From JBHEPS01 sp046261635 (GTDB taxonomy: Bacteria > Acidobacteriota > Thermoanaerobaculia > Gp7-AA8): DNA of 12,759 nucleotides. Of the stretch, positions 1 through 6,730 are shown piece by piece. The notes under the pieces are model-generated. The model was not told the DNA's origin. It was given only the letters and a program-made list of their open reading frames with translations, and did no database searches. The stretch is taken from assembly GCA_046261635.1 (NCBI GenBank), contig JBHEOL010000342.1, positions 1-12,759 on the forward strand. The letters run 5' to 3'. Position numbers and translations under genes: made by a program. Position 1 is the stretch's first letter. Each line of letters begins with the position of its first letter.

Positions 1-573
1 AAGAACGAGGGACGCCTTTCGCTCGCCGCGCTGGAGACCATGGCCATCGTCGCCTACCGCCAGCCGATCACCGTCCCGGAGATCAACGACATCCGGGGGG
101 TCAATTCGAGCGGCGTCATTCGCACCCTGCTCGACCGCAAGATGATCAAGATCGCCGGGAGGAAGAACGTCGTCGGCAGCCCCTTCCTCTATCGCACCAC
201 GCGGGACTTTCTCCTCCATTTCGGACTCGAGAGCATTCAGGATCTCCCCAAGCTCGAAGAGTTCAGCGAGATCCTCGGCGAGAGCCTGGCGGACGAGCTC
301 CTCACCTCGATGTCCGAGGAGGACATCCTCGACGCCCCTCCGGACGAGGATGGAGAACAGCCCGCGCAGGCTTCCGCCGACGAGTCCGAGGACGAATCGG
401 ACGACACTGCCCCCTCCGGCGGAGACGAGCCGCATCCGGGCGACGCCGAGGCGAACGAGATCGCGGGAGACGAACGGACCGCCGCGGAGATGGACGAGGC
501 GGAGGAAGACACCGTGGCTGCGAGCGCGACAGACGAAGACGAGCTAGAATCTGACGCGAACGAGCGGAATTGA
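1..573 (+). CDS. scpB: Segregation and condensation protein B, 5' end missing
   Basis: ScpB is the winged-helix kleisin-associated subunit of the SMC-ScpA-ScpB condensin that compacts and segregates the chromosome. The frame is open from base 1, so the gene begins upstream and only the second winged-helix half is present. Family signatures are clear: LSLAALETMAIVAYRQPI at the left edge, then IRGVNSSGVIRTLLDRKMI, GRKNVVGSPFLYRTT and FLLHFGLESIQDLPKLEE. An ATG at 40 lies inside the conserved domain and is not the start. After about nt 235 the protein becomes a roughly 110-residue acidic, low-complexity tail rich in Glu, Asp, Ala and Ser; acidic ScpB tails are known, but this one is long. The stop overlaps the rluB start by one base (TGATG), which suggests translational coupling. 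Identification is firm; the N-terminus cannot be seen. Confidence 0.95.
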   Translation, partial: KNEGRLSLAALETMAIVAYRQPITVPEINDIRGVNSSGVIRTLLDRKMIKIAGRKNVVGSPFLYRTTRDFLLHFGLESIQDLPKLEEFSEILGESLADELLTSMSEEDILDAPPDEDGEQPAQASADESEDESDDTAPSGGDEPHPGDAEANEIAGDERTAAEMDEAEEDTVAASATDEDELESDANERN

Positions 574-1652
574 TGGCAGACGAACGGCTCCAGAAGATCA
601 TCGCGCGGGCGGGTCTCGCGTCGAGACGCGAAGCCGAAGAGATGATTCTCGCCGGGCGCATCCGCCTCAACGGCAAGGTCGTCACCGAGCTCGGAACCAA
701 GGCTGATCCCGACCGCGACCACATCAAGCTCGACGGCAAGCTGATCACGCGATCCGAAGAACCGCGCTACATCCTTCTTTACAAGCCGAAGGAAGTCATG
801 ACGACGGTCGATGATCCCGAGGGGCGGAAGACCGTCATGGACCTGCTGCGTGGAGTGCGCGAGCGCGTCTTCCCGGTGGGCCGACTCGACTACCACTCGG
901 AGGGACTCATCGTCCTGACGAACGACGGCGAGCTCGCCTACAAGCTCTCCCATCCCTCCCACGGAACCATCAAGACCTACCACGTCAAGGTGAGGGGCGT
1001 ACCCTCCGACAAGATCATCGAGAAGCTGGCCCGAGGCATCGTGCTCGATGGAAAGCGAACCCGCCCCGCGGAATTCGAGCGGCTCCGGACGACCGGTACC
1101 GGACGGGAGGAGGGGAACTCCTGGTTCGTCATCCGGCTGCAGGAAGGCCGCACCCAGCAGATCCGCCGGATGTTTCAGGTCGTCGGCCATCCGGTGTCGA
1201 AGCTCAAGCGGGTCGCCATCGGCTCGCTTCAGGACGGAAGCCTCCAGCCCGGTCAATGGAGACCGCTCGAGCCGTTCGAGATCCGACTGCTGCTGAAGGA
1301 CGAGAAACCCAAAGCGCGAAAGGCGCCGCGGAAGCGCGCCGTCACGAAGAAGGCGCCTGCGAGCAAGGGTCAGGCCGGCCGGCCAGCGCGAAAGAGCGCT
1401 CCCACGACCAAGAGATCTTCCCGCACGAGCGCTGCCGCGGAAGCGAAACGCCCGTCCCGCTCCAGCGCTGCCGCGGAAACGAAGCGCTCGTTCCGCTCGA
1501 GCGCGGCCAAGGAACAGAAGAGTCCGGCCCGGCGCAGCGCTGAGGAAACCGCGCGGCCCGCCAGATCGGCTTCGCGTGACTCCTCACGTGGCGCGCGCGA
1601 CACGACTGCTCGAAAGAAGTCACCAGGCGCCGGCACCAGGAGACGCGGCTGA
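573..1652 (+). CDS. rluB: 23S rRNA pseudouridine synthase, RluB/RsuA family
   Basis: This enzyme isomerises a uridine to pseudouridine in rRNA; the RluB branch acts on 23S rRNA in the peptidyl-transferase region. Residues ~3-50 form an S4 RNA-binding domain (RLQKIIARAGLASRREAEE). The catalytic domain follows, with the GRLD motif placing the nucleophile at Asp106 (VGRLDYHSEGLIVLTNDG) and the EGRTQQIRRMF motif at ~191-201. Residues from ~243 to 359 form a Lys/Arg/Ala/Ser-rich tail containing three 12-residue repeats. I chose ATG 573, which overlaps the scpB stop, over a TTG three bases upstream, because TGATG coupling recurs at the next junction. RsuA, RluE and RluF are alternatives; the S4 domain, the length and the scpB neighbour favour RluB. 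The family is certain, the exact target uridine is not. Confidence 0.93.
   Translation: MADERLQKIIARAGLASRREAEEMILAGRIRLNGKVVTELGTKADPDRDHIKLDGKLITRSEEPRYILLYKPKEVMTTVDDPEGRKTVMDLLRGVRERVFPVGRLDYHSEGLIVLTNDGELAYKLSHPSHGTIKTYHVKVRGVPSDKIIEKLARGIVLDGKRTRPAEFERLRTTGTGREEGNSWFVIRLQEGRTQQIRRMFQVVGHPVSKLKRVAIGSLQDGSLQPGQWRPLEPFEIRLLLKDEKPKARKAPRKRAVTKKAPASKGQAGRPARKSAPTTKRSSRTSAAAEAKRPSRSSAAAETKRSFRSSAAKEQKSPARRSAEETARPARSASRDSSRGARDTTARKKSPGAGTRRRG
1413..1520 (+). repeat. Three tandem 36-bp units in the rluB tail
   Basis: Three in-frame 12-codon units encode RSSRTSAAAEAK, RPSRSSAAAETK and RSFRSSAAKEQK. At DNA level the first two share an identical 15-base core (1428-1442 and 1464-1478), which suggests recent tandem duplication. 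A fourth, degenerate copy (SPARRSAEETAR) may follow. The units add positive charge to the disordered tail and could extend rRNA contacts; that role is inferred. Confidence 0.85.
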
Positions 1653-2332
1653 TGGCGGTGACGATCGTCGCCATCGACGGTCCGTCCGGAGTAGGCAAGT
1701 CCACCACGAGCCGCCGCGTCGCCGAAGTCCTCGACCTCCCTCACATCGATACGGGTGCGATGTACCGCGCCATGGCGCTCAAGGCCCGAAGGGCCGGCGT
1801 TCCGCTCACCGACGAGGATCGGCTCGAGGGGATCGCTGCCTCCACGGCAATCGAGCTCGAGGGAAGCGGCAACGCTCAGCGAGTCCTGCTCGACGGTGAG
1901 GACGTCTCCACCGACATCCGCACTCCCGAGATCAGCATGGCCGCCAGCCGCATCTCGGCCGTCCCGGCCGTACGCCGCGTCCTGGTCCAGCTCCAGCAGC
2001 AGATCGGCCGCAGGAGCGGCGGAGTTCTCGAAGGGCGCGACATCGGGACGAAAGTCTTCCCCGAGACTTCCCACAAGTTCTTTCTGACCGCTCGCCCGGA
2101 GGTGAGGGCCGCCCGGAGGCTGACCGATCTCCAGAACCAGGGAGTGGCCCAGTCGCTCGAGCAGGTGTTGCTGGAAATGGACACCCGCGACCGGCGGGAC
2201 ACCACCAGGGCCGATTCTCCCCTGACATGGGATGAAACATACACGGTTCTGGACACCTCGCAGATGACGATCGACCAGGTCGTCGCGGCGATCGTGGAGC
2301 AGGTGAGAGGATCGATTCGAGGTCCTTCTTGA
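1652..2332 (+). CDS. cmk: Cytidylate kinase
   Basis: Cytidylate kinase transfers phosphate from ATP to CMP or dCMP, feeding CTP, phospholipid and DNA precursor pools in the cytoplasm. The P-loop GPSGVGKST is at residues 10-18. The CMP-binding DTGAMYR motif follows at 33-39, EGRDIGT at 127-133, and the lid motif RDRRDTTRADSPL at 179-191. The length of 226 residues is normal for the family. AGGAG at 1638-1642, nine bases before ATG 1652, is a good ribosome-binding site, and the start overlaps the rluB stop by one base. The stop codon sits inside the -35 hexamer of the proposed rpsA promoter. The pairing cmk-rpsA is widely conserved. Identification is firm. Confidence 0.97.
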   Translation: MAVTIVAIDGPSGVGKSTTSRRVAEVLDLPHIDTGAMYRAMALKARRAGVPLTDEDRLEGIAASTAIELEGSGNAQRVLLDGEDVSTDIRTPEISMAASRISAVPAVRRVLVQLQQQIGRRSGGVLEGRDIGTKVFPETSHKFFLTARPEVRAARRLTDLQNQGVAQSLEQVLLEMDTRDRRDTTRADSPLTWDETYTVLDTSQMTIDQVVAAIVEQVRGSIRGPS

Positions 2333-2358
2333 CTTCGATCCGAACGCGTCGCTAAACT
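2329..2358 (+). promoter_or_regulatory. Candidate sigma70 promoter for rpsA
   Basis: TTGACT (2329-2334, five of six matches to the -35 consensus) is followed after 18 bases by TAAACT (2353-2358, four of six matches to the -10). Transcription would begin near 2365, giving a leader of about 200 nt before rpsA. The -35 overlaps the cmk stop codon and the -10 lies in the left arm of an inverted repeat. The base composition here is unusually AT-rich for the window, which supports a control region. No experimental start is known. Confidence 0.5.
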
Positions 2359-2386
2359 GCATTTCGGCACGTATCAATAGTTTAGC
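2351..2386. promoter_or_regulatory. Exact 8-bp inverted repeat over the rpsA promoter
   Basis: GCTAAACT (2351-2358) and AGTTTAGC (2379-2386) are perfect inverted copies separated by 20 bases. The left arm covers the proposed -10 hexamer and the right arm lies about 14-21 bases past the proposed transcription start. It could be a two-site operator, since the arms start 28 bp apart. It is a poor terminator: the loop is long and no T-run follows. Function is inferred from position only. Confidence 0.45.
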
Positions 2387-2562
2387 TGACATGGACCCCG
2401 CCGGGCCGGCCCCGTTCGGGACGGTCCTCTCCGGATGATCGAGCGATCCCCCGGAACCGATCGAACCCTTCGGGCCGCGCGTCAGGCGACCGGACCCGGG
2501 AAGCAAGACTCGACGTCGCCGCGTCAGGATCGACAGATCGATCGAGGGAGGATCAGCCCCGA
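2365..2562 (+). promoter_or_regulatory. Long untranslated leader of rpsA
   Basis: No credible small gene lies in this stretch. The RNA could fold: GGACC (2393-2397) pairs with GGTCC (2423-2427) around an inner CCCGTTCGGG hairpin (2411-2420). The rpsA ribosome-binding site GGAGG is at 2547-2551, 11 bases before ATG 2563. S1 is known to repress its own translation in other bacteria through leader structure, so a structured leader is expected; that this one works that way is inferred. Confidence 0.4.
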
Positions 2563-4419
2563 ATGCCGCCCAGCGATGAGCGCAAAGACCGGCCGAACGC
2601 ACCAGCCCGCGGATTGGACGATAGCGAGCTGGAGACGGCGGGCATGGATGAGCTTCTCCGGATGTACGACGAGAAGATGGCCGAGATCGCCGAAGGCGAT
2701 ATCGTCAAGGGCCGGATTCTCAAGGTCACCTCGACCGAGGCGATCGTCGACATCGGGTTCAAGTCCGAAGGGATGATCCCCATCGCCGAGGTCACCTCCT
2801 ATTCCGGCGAGATCAGAGTCAAGCCCGGAGACGAGATCGACGTCTTCATCGAGCGGCTCGAGTCGCATACCGGACACGTGCTGCTTTCCCGCGAGAAGGC
2901 CGAAAGGGTCAGGGTGTGGGACGACCTCGAGAAGGCATACCGGGAAGGAACTCCGGTGACGGGAACCATCCTCGACCGCGTCAAGGGCGGCCTTTCGGTG
3001 GACGTCGGAGTGAAGGCATTTCTACCCGGCTCGCTCGTCGATGTGCGGCCCGTCAAGAACCTGGAGATTTTCAAAGGGAAGGAGAGCTCCTTCAAGATCA
3101 TCTCCTTCGACAAAAAGAGAAACAACGTCGTCGTCTCGAGAAAGGCGATCGTCTCGGTCGAGCACGACGAAAAGAAGAAGGAAACGTTCGCCCACCTCGA
3201 AGAGGGCAAAGTCGTTCACGGAATCGTGAAGAACATCACCGAGTACGGCGTGTTCGTCGACCTCGGAGGCGTAGACGGCCTTCTCCACATCACCGACATC
3301 TCCTGGGGCAGAGTCAACCACCCCTCGGAGTTCTTCAACGTCGCCGACGAGATCGAGGTGATGGTCCTGAAGTTCGACCCCGACGCCGAGCGCGTCTCGC
3401 TCGGCTACAAGCAGAGACATCCCGATCCCTGGGCCGACGTCGCGATCCGCTATCCCATCGGCAGCCGGGTCAAGGGCCGGACCGTCTCGCTCACCGACTA
3501 CGGCGCCTTCGTCGAGCTCGAAGATGGCGTCGAAGGACTGATCCACATCTCCGAGATGTCGTGGACGCGCCGCGTTCGTCCCTCCAAGATCCTCTCGGTT
3601 GGAGAAGAGGTCGAGGCGGTCGTGGCGGACGTCAACGTTCCGAACCGGCGCATCTCGCTTTCCCTCAAGGCCCTCGAACAGAACCCCTGGAACACGATCG
3701 AGCAGAGATACCCGGTCGGCAGCACGGTCACGGGGCGGGTCCGCAACATCACCGACTTCGGCGCATTCGTCGAAGTCGAAGAGGGAATCGACGGGCTCGT
3801 TCACATCTCCGACATGTCCTGGACGCGCAGGCTCAAACATCCCAGTGAAGTCGTGAAAAAGGGCGATCAGGTCACCGCCCGCGTGATCAACGTCGACGGC
3901 GAGAACCAGCGCCTTTCTCTGTCGATCAAGGAGTTCGTCCCCAACGAATGGGATGAGTACGCGAAAGCCCATCAGATGGGTGACGAGGTGGAGGGGGATG
4001 TTTCGAAGATCACCGATTTCGGCCTCTTCATCCGCCTCTCCGAGGGTGTCGAAGGCCTCGTTCACGTCTCTGAAGTCCCGAAGGAGGGCCGCGTCCGGCT
4101 CGACCAGCTTTTCAACGGCGGGGACACGGTCCGCGCCCGGATCATCAAGATCGACCTCACGGAAAAGAAGATCGGCCTGACGATGCGGGACGTCGATCAG
4201 ACCCGGTCCGAGACCACGGATGCCTCAGCGGAGTCCCCCGGGGAAGGTGCTTCCGCCGAGGAGACCCCGCGCGACGATCAGGCCGTGACGGGAAACGCCG
4301 AGACCGATGTTCCCGCTGCCGAAGAGTCCCCGGAGCAGACCGCGTCCGAGTCGGGCCCAACTCCGGCTGAGGATGCCGGATCCGAAGAACCGGACCCGGA
4401 GGAGCCGCGTCATGAGTGA
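2563..4419 (+). CDS. rpsA: 30S ribosomal protein S1, six-repeat form
   Basis: S1 binds mRNA leaders and helps the 30S subunit start translation. Six S1 (OB-fold) repeats can be placed at residues ~45-110, 130-195, 215-283, 300-369, 386-456 and 473-543. Repeats 3-6 show the typical pattern, for example KNITEYGVFVDL, TDYGAFVELEDGVEGLIHIS and TDFGAFVEVEEGIDGLVHIS. Repeats 1 and 2, which normally dock on the ribosome, are more divergent, as is usual. The total of 618 residues exceeds the usual ~550-570 because of an acidic, low-complexity C-terminal tail (~544-618, rich in Glu, Asp, Ser, Pro and Ala). ATG 2563 follows a good GGAGG. The 3' end overlaps sppA by 8 bases and carries its ribosome-binding site, so the two are probably translationally coupled. 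Confidence 0.96.
   Translation: MPPSDERKDRPNAPARGLDDSELETAGMDELLRMYDEKMAEIAEGDIVKGRILKVTSTEAIVDIGFKSEGMIPIAEVTSYSGEIRVKPGDEIDVFIERLESHTGHVLLSREKAERVRVWDDLEKAYREGTPVTGTILDRVKGGLSVDVGVKAFLPGSLVDVRPVKNLEIFKGKESSFKIISFDKKRNNVVVSRKAIVSVEHDEKKKETFAHLEEGKVVHGIVKNITEYGVFVDLGGVDGLLHITDISWGRVNHPSEFFNVADEIEVMVLKFDPDAERVSLGYKQRHPDPWADVAIRYPIGSRVKGRTVSLTDYGAFVELEDGVEGLIHISEMSWTRRVRPSKILSVGEEVEAVVADVNVPNRRISLSLKALEQNPWNTIEQRYPVGSTVTGRVRNITDFGAFVEVEEGIDGLVHISDMSWTRRLKHPSEVVKKGDQVTARVINVDGENQRLSLSIKEFVPNEWDEYAKAHQMGDEVEGDVSKITDFGLFIRLSEGVEGLVHVSEVPKEGRVRLDQLFNGGDTVRARIIKIDLTEKKIGLTMRDVDQTRSETTDASAESPGEGASAEETPRDDQAVTGNAETDVPAAEESPEQTASESGPTPAEDAGSEEPDPEEPRHE
4398..4404 (+). promoter_or_regulatory. Ribosome-binding site fixing the sppA start
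   Basis: GGAGGAG lies inside the last codons of rpsA, seven bases before ATG 4412. It supports that ATG over an in-frame ATG at 4307, which would add 35 residues of antisense-like low-complexity sequence and has no comparable site. Confidence 0.8.
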
Positions 4420-5425
4420 AACTCCGATCGTTTCCACCCGCAACGAGCCCGAGCCGGTTCACTCCGGCGGCGTCCCGCCGCCTCCGGTGCGCAGCGGGAA
4501 GGGGAGGGGCCTGTTCTGGGGAATTCTGGGAGGATGTCTCGGGCTGTTCATCCTGATGACGGCACTGGGTGCGATCGCCGCCGTCCTGGGAACGCAGAGC
4601 GGCGGTTCGCTCGGCGGAGATACCGCCTTCTGGAAGTTTGGATCGAAAGTCGCGATCGTCCCGATCGAAGGGGAAATTTTCGAGTCCCGGGAAACGGTGG
4701 AGCTGCTTCGGGACTATGCCGACAACCACTCGGTCCGCGCGATCGTCGTGAGGATCAACAGCCCCGGCGGCGCGATCGTCCCCTCCCAGGAGATCTACGC
4801 CGAGATCCTCAGAATTCGGGAAGAGACCGGAAAGCCCGTCGTCGCATCGATGGACAGCCTCGCGGCGTCTGGCGGCTATTACATCGCCGTTGCTTGTGAT
4901 CCCATCATGGCGAATCCCGGAACGATCACCGGATCGATCGGGGTGATCGCGCAGTGGTTCAACATGGAGGGGCTCGTACGGTGGGCCCGGCTCGAGCCCG
5001 AGACGATCACCAGCGGCGCGATGAAGGACTCCGGATCGCCTTTCAAGCAGATGTCCGAAGAGGATCGCGTCTATTTTCAGAATCTGATCGACGGCCTCCA
5101 TTCTCAGTTCGTCGAGGCCGTGGCGCAGGGACGCGCCGGAAAGCTCGAGAGGAGCCATATCCTGGAACTCGCCGACGGCCGGGTTTACACCGGGCAGGAG
5201 GCGGTCGAGCTCAAACTGATCGACCAGCTTGGAACCCTGCACGATGCGGTGATGGTCGCCGCGCGGCAGGCGGGTATCGAGGGCGAACCGCGAACGATCT
5301 ATCCACGAGAGAGGACGCCCGGGCTTCTCGAGCTTCTGGTCGATGGAAACGCGGCAGCGACGTTCGTCGACAAGGTTCTGCGCGAGAAGGTCGGGGGAAC
5401 ACGAATACTCTATCGGTGGTATTGA
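4412..5425 (+). CDS. sppA: Signal peptide peptidase SppA, short (single-domain) type
   Basis: SppA is a membrane-anchored serine protease that degrades signal peptides left after secretion. The 337-residue product has a proline-rich N-terminus, one membrane segment at ~34-60 (rich in Leu, Ile, Gly and Ala) and one ClpP-like protease domain from ~78. The Ser-Lys dyad is visible: Ser153 in LAASGGYYIAVACDP and Lys205 in SGAMKDSGSPF. Other family motifs are RINSPGGAIVPSQEIY and TGSIGVIAQWFN. The length matches the short bacterial and archaeal form, which works as an oligomer, not the double-domain E. coli form. It lies between rpsA and the IHF-like gene, a slot where cmk-rpsA-ihfB would otherwise be contiguous. 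Identification is firm. Confidence 0.94.
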   Translation: MSETPIVSTRNEPEPVHSGGVPPPPVRSGKGRGLFWGILGGCLGLFILMTALGAIAAVLGTQSGGSLGGDTAFWKFGSKVAIVPIEGEIFESRETVELLRDYADNHSVRAIVVRINSPGGAIVPSQEIYAEILRIREETGKPVVASMDSLAASGGYYIAVACDPIMANPGTITGSIGVIAQWFNMEGLVRWARLEPETITSGAMKDSGSPFKQMSEEDRVYFQNLIDGLHSQFVEAVAQGRAGKLERSHILELADGRVYTGQEAVELKLIDQLGTLHDAVMVAARQAGIEGEPRTIYPRERTPGLLELLVDGNAAATFVDKVLREKVGGTRILYRWY

Positions 5426-5438
5426 AACCCGCGCCGAA

Positions 5439-5452
5439 CAGCGAGCTCGCTG
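5439..5452. promoter_or_regulatory. Perfect 14-bp palindrome upstream of the IHF-like gene
   Basis: CAGCGAGCTCGCTG reads the same on both strands, 34 bases before the proposed GTG start of the IHF-like gene and just after sppA. It has no spacer, so it suits a dimeric DNA-binding protein better than an RNA hairpin. GAGCTC and GCGAG words are common in this GC-rich sequence, so chance is possible. No promoter hexamers are convincing in this gap. Confidence 0.3.
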
Positions 5453-5473
5453 GCGGAGCAGGGGCAGATCAAA

Positions 5474-5479
5474 GGGGAG
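5474..5479 (+). promoter_or_regulatory. Ribosome-binding site favouring the GTG 5487 start
   Basis: GGGGAG is seven bases upstream of GTG 5487. The alternative ATG at 5541, where homology to HU/IHF begins, has no purine-rich site before it. This decides for the longer protein with an 18-residue leader. Confidence 0.65.
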
Positions 5480-5486
5480 ACGGAAC

Positions 5487-5846
5487 GTGGAACATCAGTG
5501 GGAAGCCGAGACGCACGAAGACGCCGCCAAACCCGGCGTGATGACGAAGGCCGAGCTCGTAGATGAGGTCTCGCGGGCGATCCAGGTCACCAAGAAGCAG
5601 GCCGAGGCGATCGTCAACGTGGTGTTCGATTCCATCGTCGATTCTCTCCGAAGCGGCGAGAAAATCGAGCTTCGAGGTTTCGGCAGCTTCCGACTCAGAA
5701 GTCGGAAGTCGCGGACCGGGCGCAATCCGAAGACCGGCGAGAAGGTCGAAGTCCCATCGAAGAAGATCCCGTACTTCAAGCCGGGAAAGGAGCTCAAGGA
5801 GCTCATCAACGACTCGAAGGGCGAGCCGGCCGACGCTGCCGAGTGA
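5487..5846 (+). CDS. ihfB: IHF-beta/HU-family DNA-bending protein with N-terminal extension
   Basis: This is a small nucleoid protein that binds the DNA minor groove as a dimer and bends it sharply. The core starts at residue ~19 (MTKAELVDEVSRAI) and contains IELRGFGSFRLR and the arm motif RTGRNPKTGEKV, with intercalating Pro81, then FKPGKELKELI. RGFGSF with RTGRNPKTG and FKPGKEL resembles the IHF-beta branch more than typical HU, and the position downstream of rpsA matches the usual ihfB location. The GTG start gives 119 residues, with an acidic, His-containing 18-residue extension before the core; an ATG at 5541 would give a standard 101-residue protein. Without an IHF-alpha partner in view it may act as a homodimer. 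The family is firm; the subunit name is a best guess. Confidence 0.88.
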   Translation: MEHQWEAETHEDAAKPGVMTKAELVDEVSRAIQVTKKQAEAIVNVVFDSIVDSLRSGEKIELRGFGSFRLRSRKSRTGRNPKTGEKVEVPSKKIPYFKPGKELKELINDSKGEPADAAE

Positions 5847-5856
5847 CTTCTCCCCC

Positions 5857-6360
5857 GTGCATCGACTCTTCACTCCTTGGAGGTTTCCTTACTTGACGGC
5901 CCCGAAAACGGAAGCGAGCGGTTGCGTGTTCTGCAACGCCGCCGCCACCACGGATCCCGCGGCCACGCTGACGCTTTACTCGGACGAGCGGCTCGTGGTC
6001 CTGATGAACCGCTTTCCCTACACGAACGGGCACCTGATGGTCGCGCCGCGGGCTCACGTCTCACGCCTGTTCGAGAGTGACGCGTCCTCCCTCTCGGCGA
6101 TCATGCTCGCAGCGGCGGAATCGCAGCGGATCCTTTCGGACACCTACCATCCCGATGGATTCAACATCGGGATGAATTTCGGCGAGGCGGCGGGAGCCGG
6201 AATCGTCGACCACTACCACGTCCACGTGGTCCCCCGGTGGAGCGGGGACTCCAACTTCATGAGCGTGACGGCGCAGACGCGGATGATCCCGGAAGATCTC
6301 GAAGTGACCTGGACGCGTCTACGGCCGAAATTTGCCGGCCTCGAATCGCCTTTCTCTTAG
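5857..6360 (+). CDS. HIT-family hydrolase or phosphorylase, Ap4A phosphorylase-like
   Basis: HIT proteins hydrolyse or phosphorolyse nucleoside phosphates using a catalytic histidine triad. The triad is His119, His121 and His123 in DHYHVHVVPRWSGD, with His121 the expected nucleophile. A Cys23-x2-Cys26 pair (GCVFC) could form half of a zinc site. NRFPYTNGHLMVAPRAH and GFNIGMNFGE match the family. The overall pattern, an RLFTPWRFPYL start and an HVHVVPRWSGDSNF end, resembles the mycobacterial Ap4A phosphorylase type. That conserved start decides for GTG 5857 (167 residues) even though the ribosome-binding site is weak; a TTG at 5893 preceded by GGAGG would delete it. It lies 10 bases after the IHF-like gene. 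Substrate is inferred. Confidence 0.87.
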   Translation: MHRLFTPWRFPYLTAPKTEASGCVFCNAAATTDPAATLTLYSDERLVVLMNRFPYTNGHLMVAPRAHVSRLFESDASSLSAIMLAAAESQRILSDTYHPDGFNIGMNFGEAAGAGIVDHYHVHVVPRWSGDSNFMSVTAQTRMIPEDLEVTWTRLRPKFAGLESPFS

Positions 6361-6364
6361 CTCG

Positions 6365-6730
6365 ATGAACCAGCGAACCCTGACAGCCGTGATTCTCGCC
6401 TTCCTCGTGCCGGGCGCGGGACATTTCTACCTCGGCCGGCGAGGCCGTGCTCTGGCGTTTTTCGGCATCGTTCTCTTCCTCTTCCTGATCGGACTGGCGG
6501 TGGACGGAAAGCTCTACACGATGGAGCCGGGCAAGCCGCTCACGTTCCTCGCCACGATCGCATCGATGGGGCTCGGACTCCCTTACTTCATTGCACGGGC
6601 GGCTGGCCCTTTCGGCGACGTCATGTCGATCACCTACGAGTACGGGACGGCCTTCGCCTTGACCGCAGGCCTGATGAACATGCTGCTGGTCCTCGATTCG
6701 TTCGATATCGCAAGGCAACGAAAAGTATGA
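6365..6730 (+). CDS. Small multi-pass membrane protein, TM2-like, unassigned
   Basis: I cannot name this 121-residue protein. Hydrophobic segments lie at ~5-20, 29-46, 58-76 and 97-112, so three or four membrane passes are likely. The opening LVPGAGHFYLGRRGRALAFF resembles the PGxGxFYxG turn of TM2-like and related small membrane proteins, in which a polar, Gly-containing turn joins two helices. I chose ATG 6365, four bases after the HIT stop; a TTG at 6332 would overlap the HIT gene with no better ribosome site. Its stop overlaps the next start (ATGA). Co-occurrence with VanZ, lpxB and msbA suggests an envelope role, but nothing in the protein shows it. Confidence 0.75.
   Translation: MNQRTLTAVILAFLVPGAGHFYLGRRGRALAFFGIVLFLFLIGLAVDGKLYTMEPGKPLTFLATIASMGLGLPYFIARAAGPFGDVMSITYEYGTAFALTAGLMNMLLVLDSFDIARQRKV

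Noticed and set aside
570..572. TTG at 570 as the rluB start
   Set aside because: ATG at 573 follows immediately and forms the TGATG overlap also used at the rluB-cmk junction.
237..1256. Long minus-strand open frame (339 codons) across scpB and rluB
   Set aside because: It is antisense to two firmly identified genes, Ser-rich at one end as expected from complementing acidic codons, and has no recognisable domain.
1370..2602. Minus-strand open frame of 410 codons across rluB and cmk
   Set aside because: Antisense shadow typical of high-GC DNA; composition is Arg/Gly/Asp-rich with no motif, and cmk on the other strand is certain.
3528..3830. Near-identical DNA stretches within rpsA (around 3528-3572 and 3788-3830)
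   Set aside because: These are the homologous motifs of S1 repeats 4 and 5, not a separate repeat element or recombination site.
3022..5242. Long minus-strand frames opposite rpsA and sppA
   Set aside because: They mirror the repeated S1 sequence and the protease domain; no start signals and no family resemblance.
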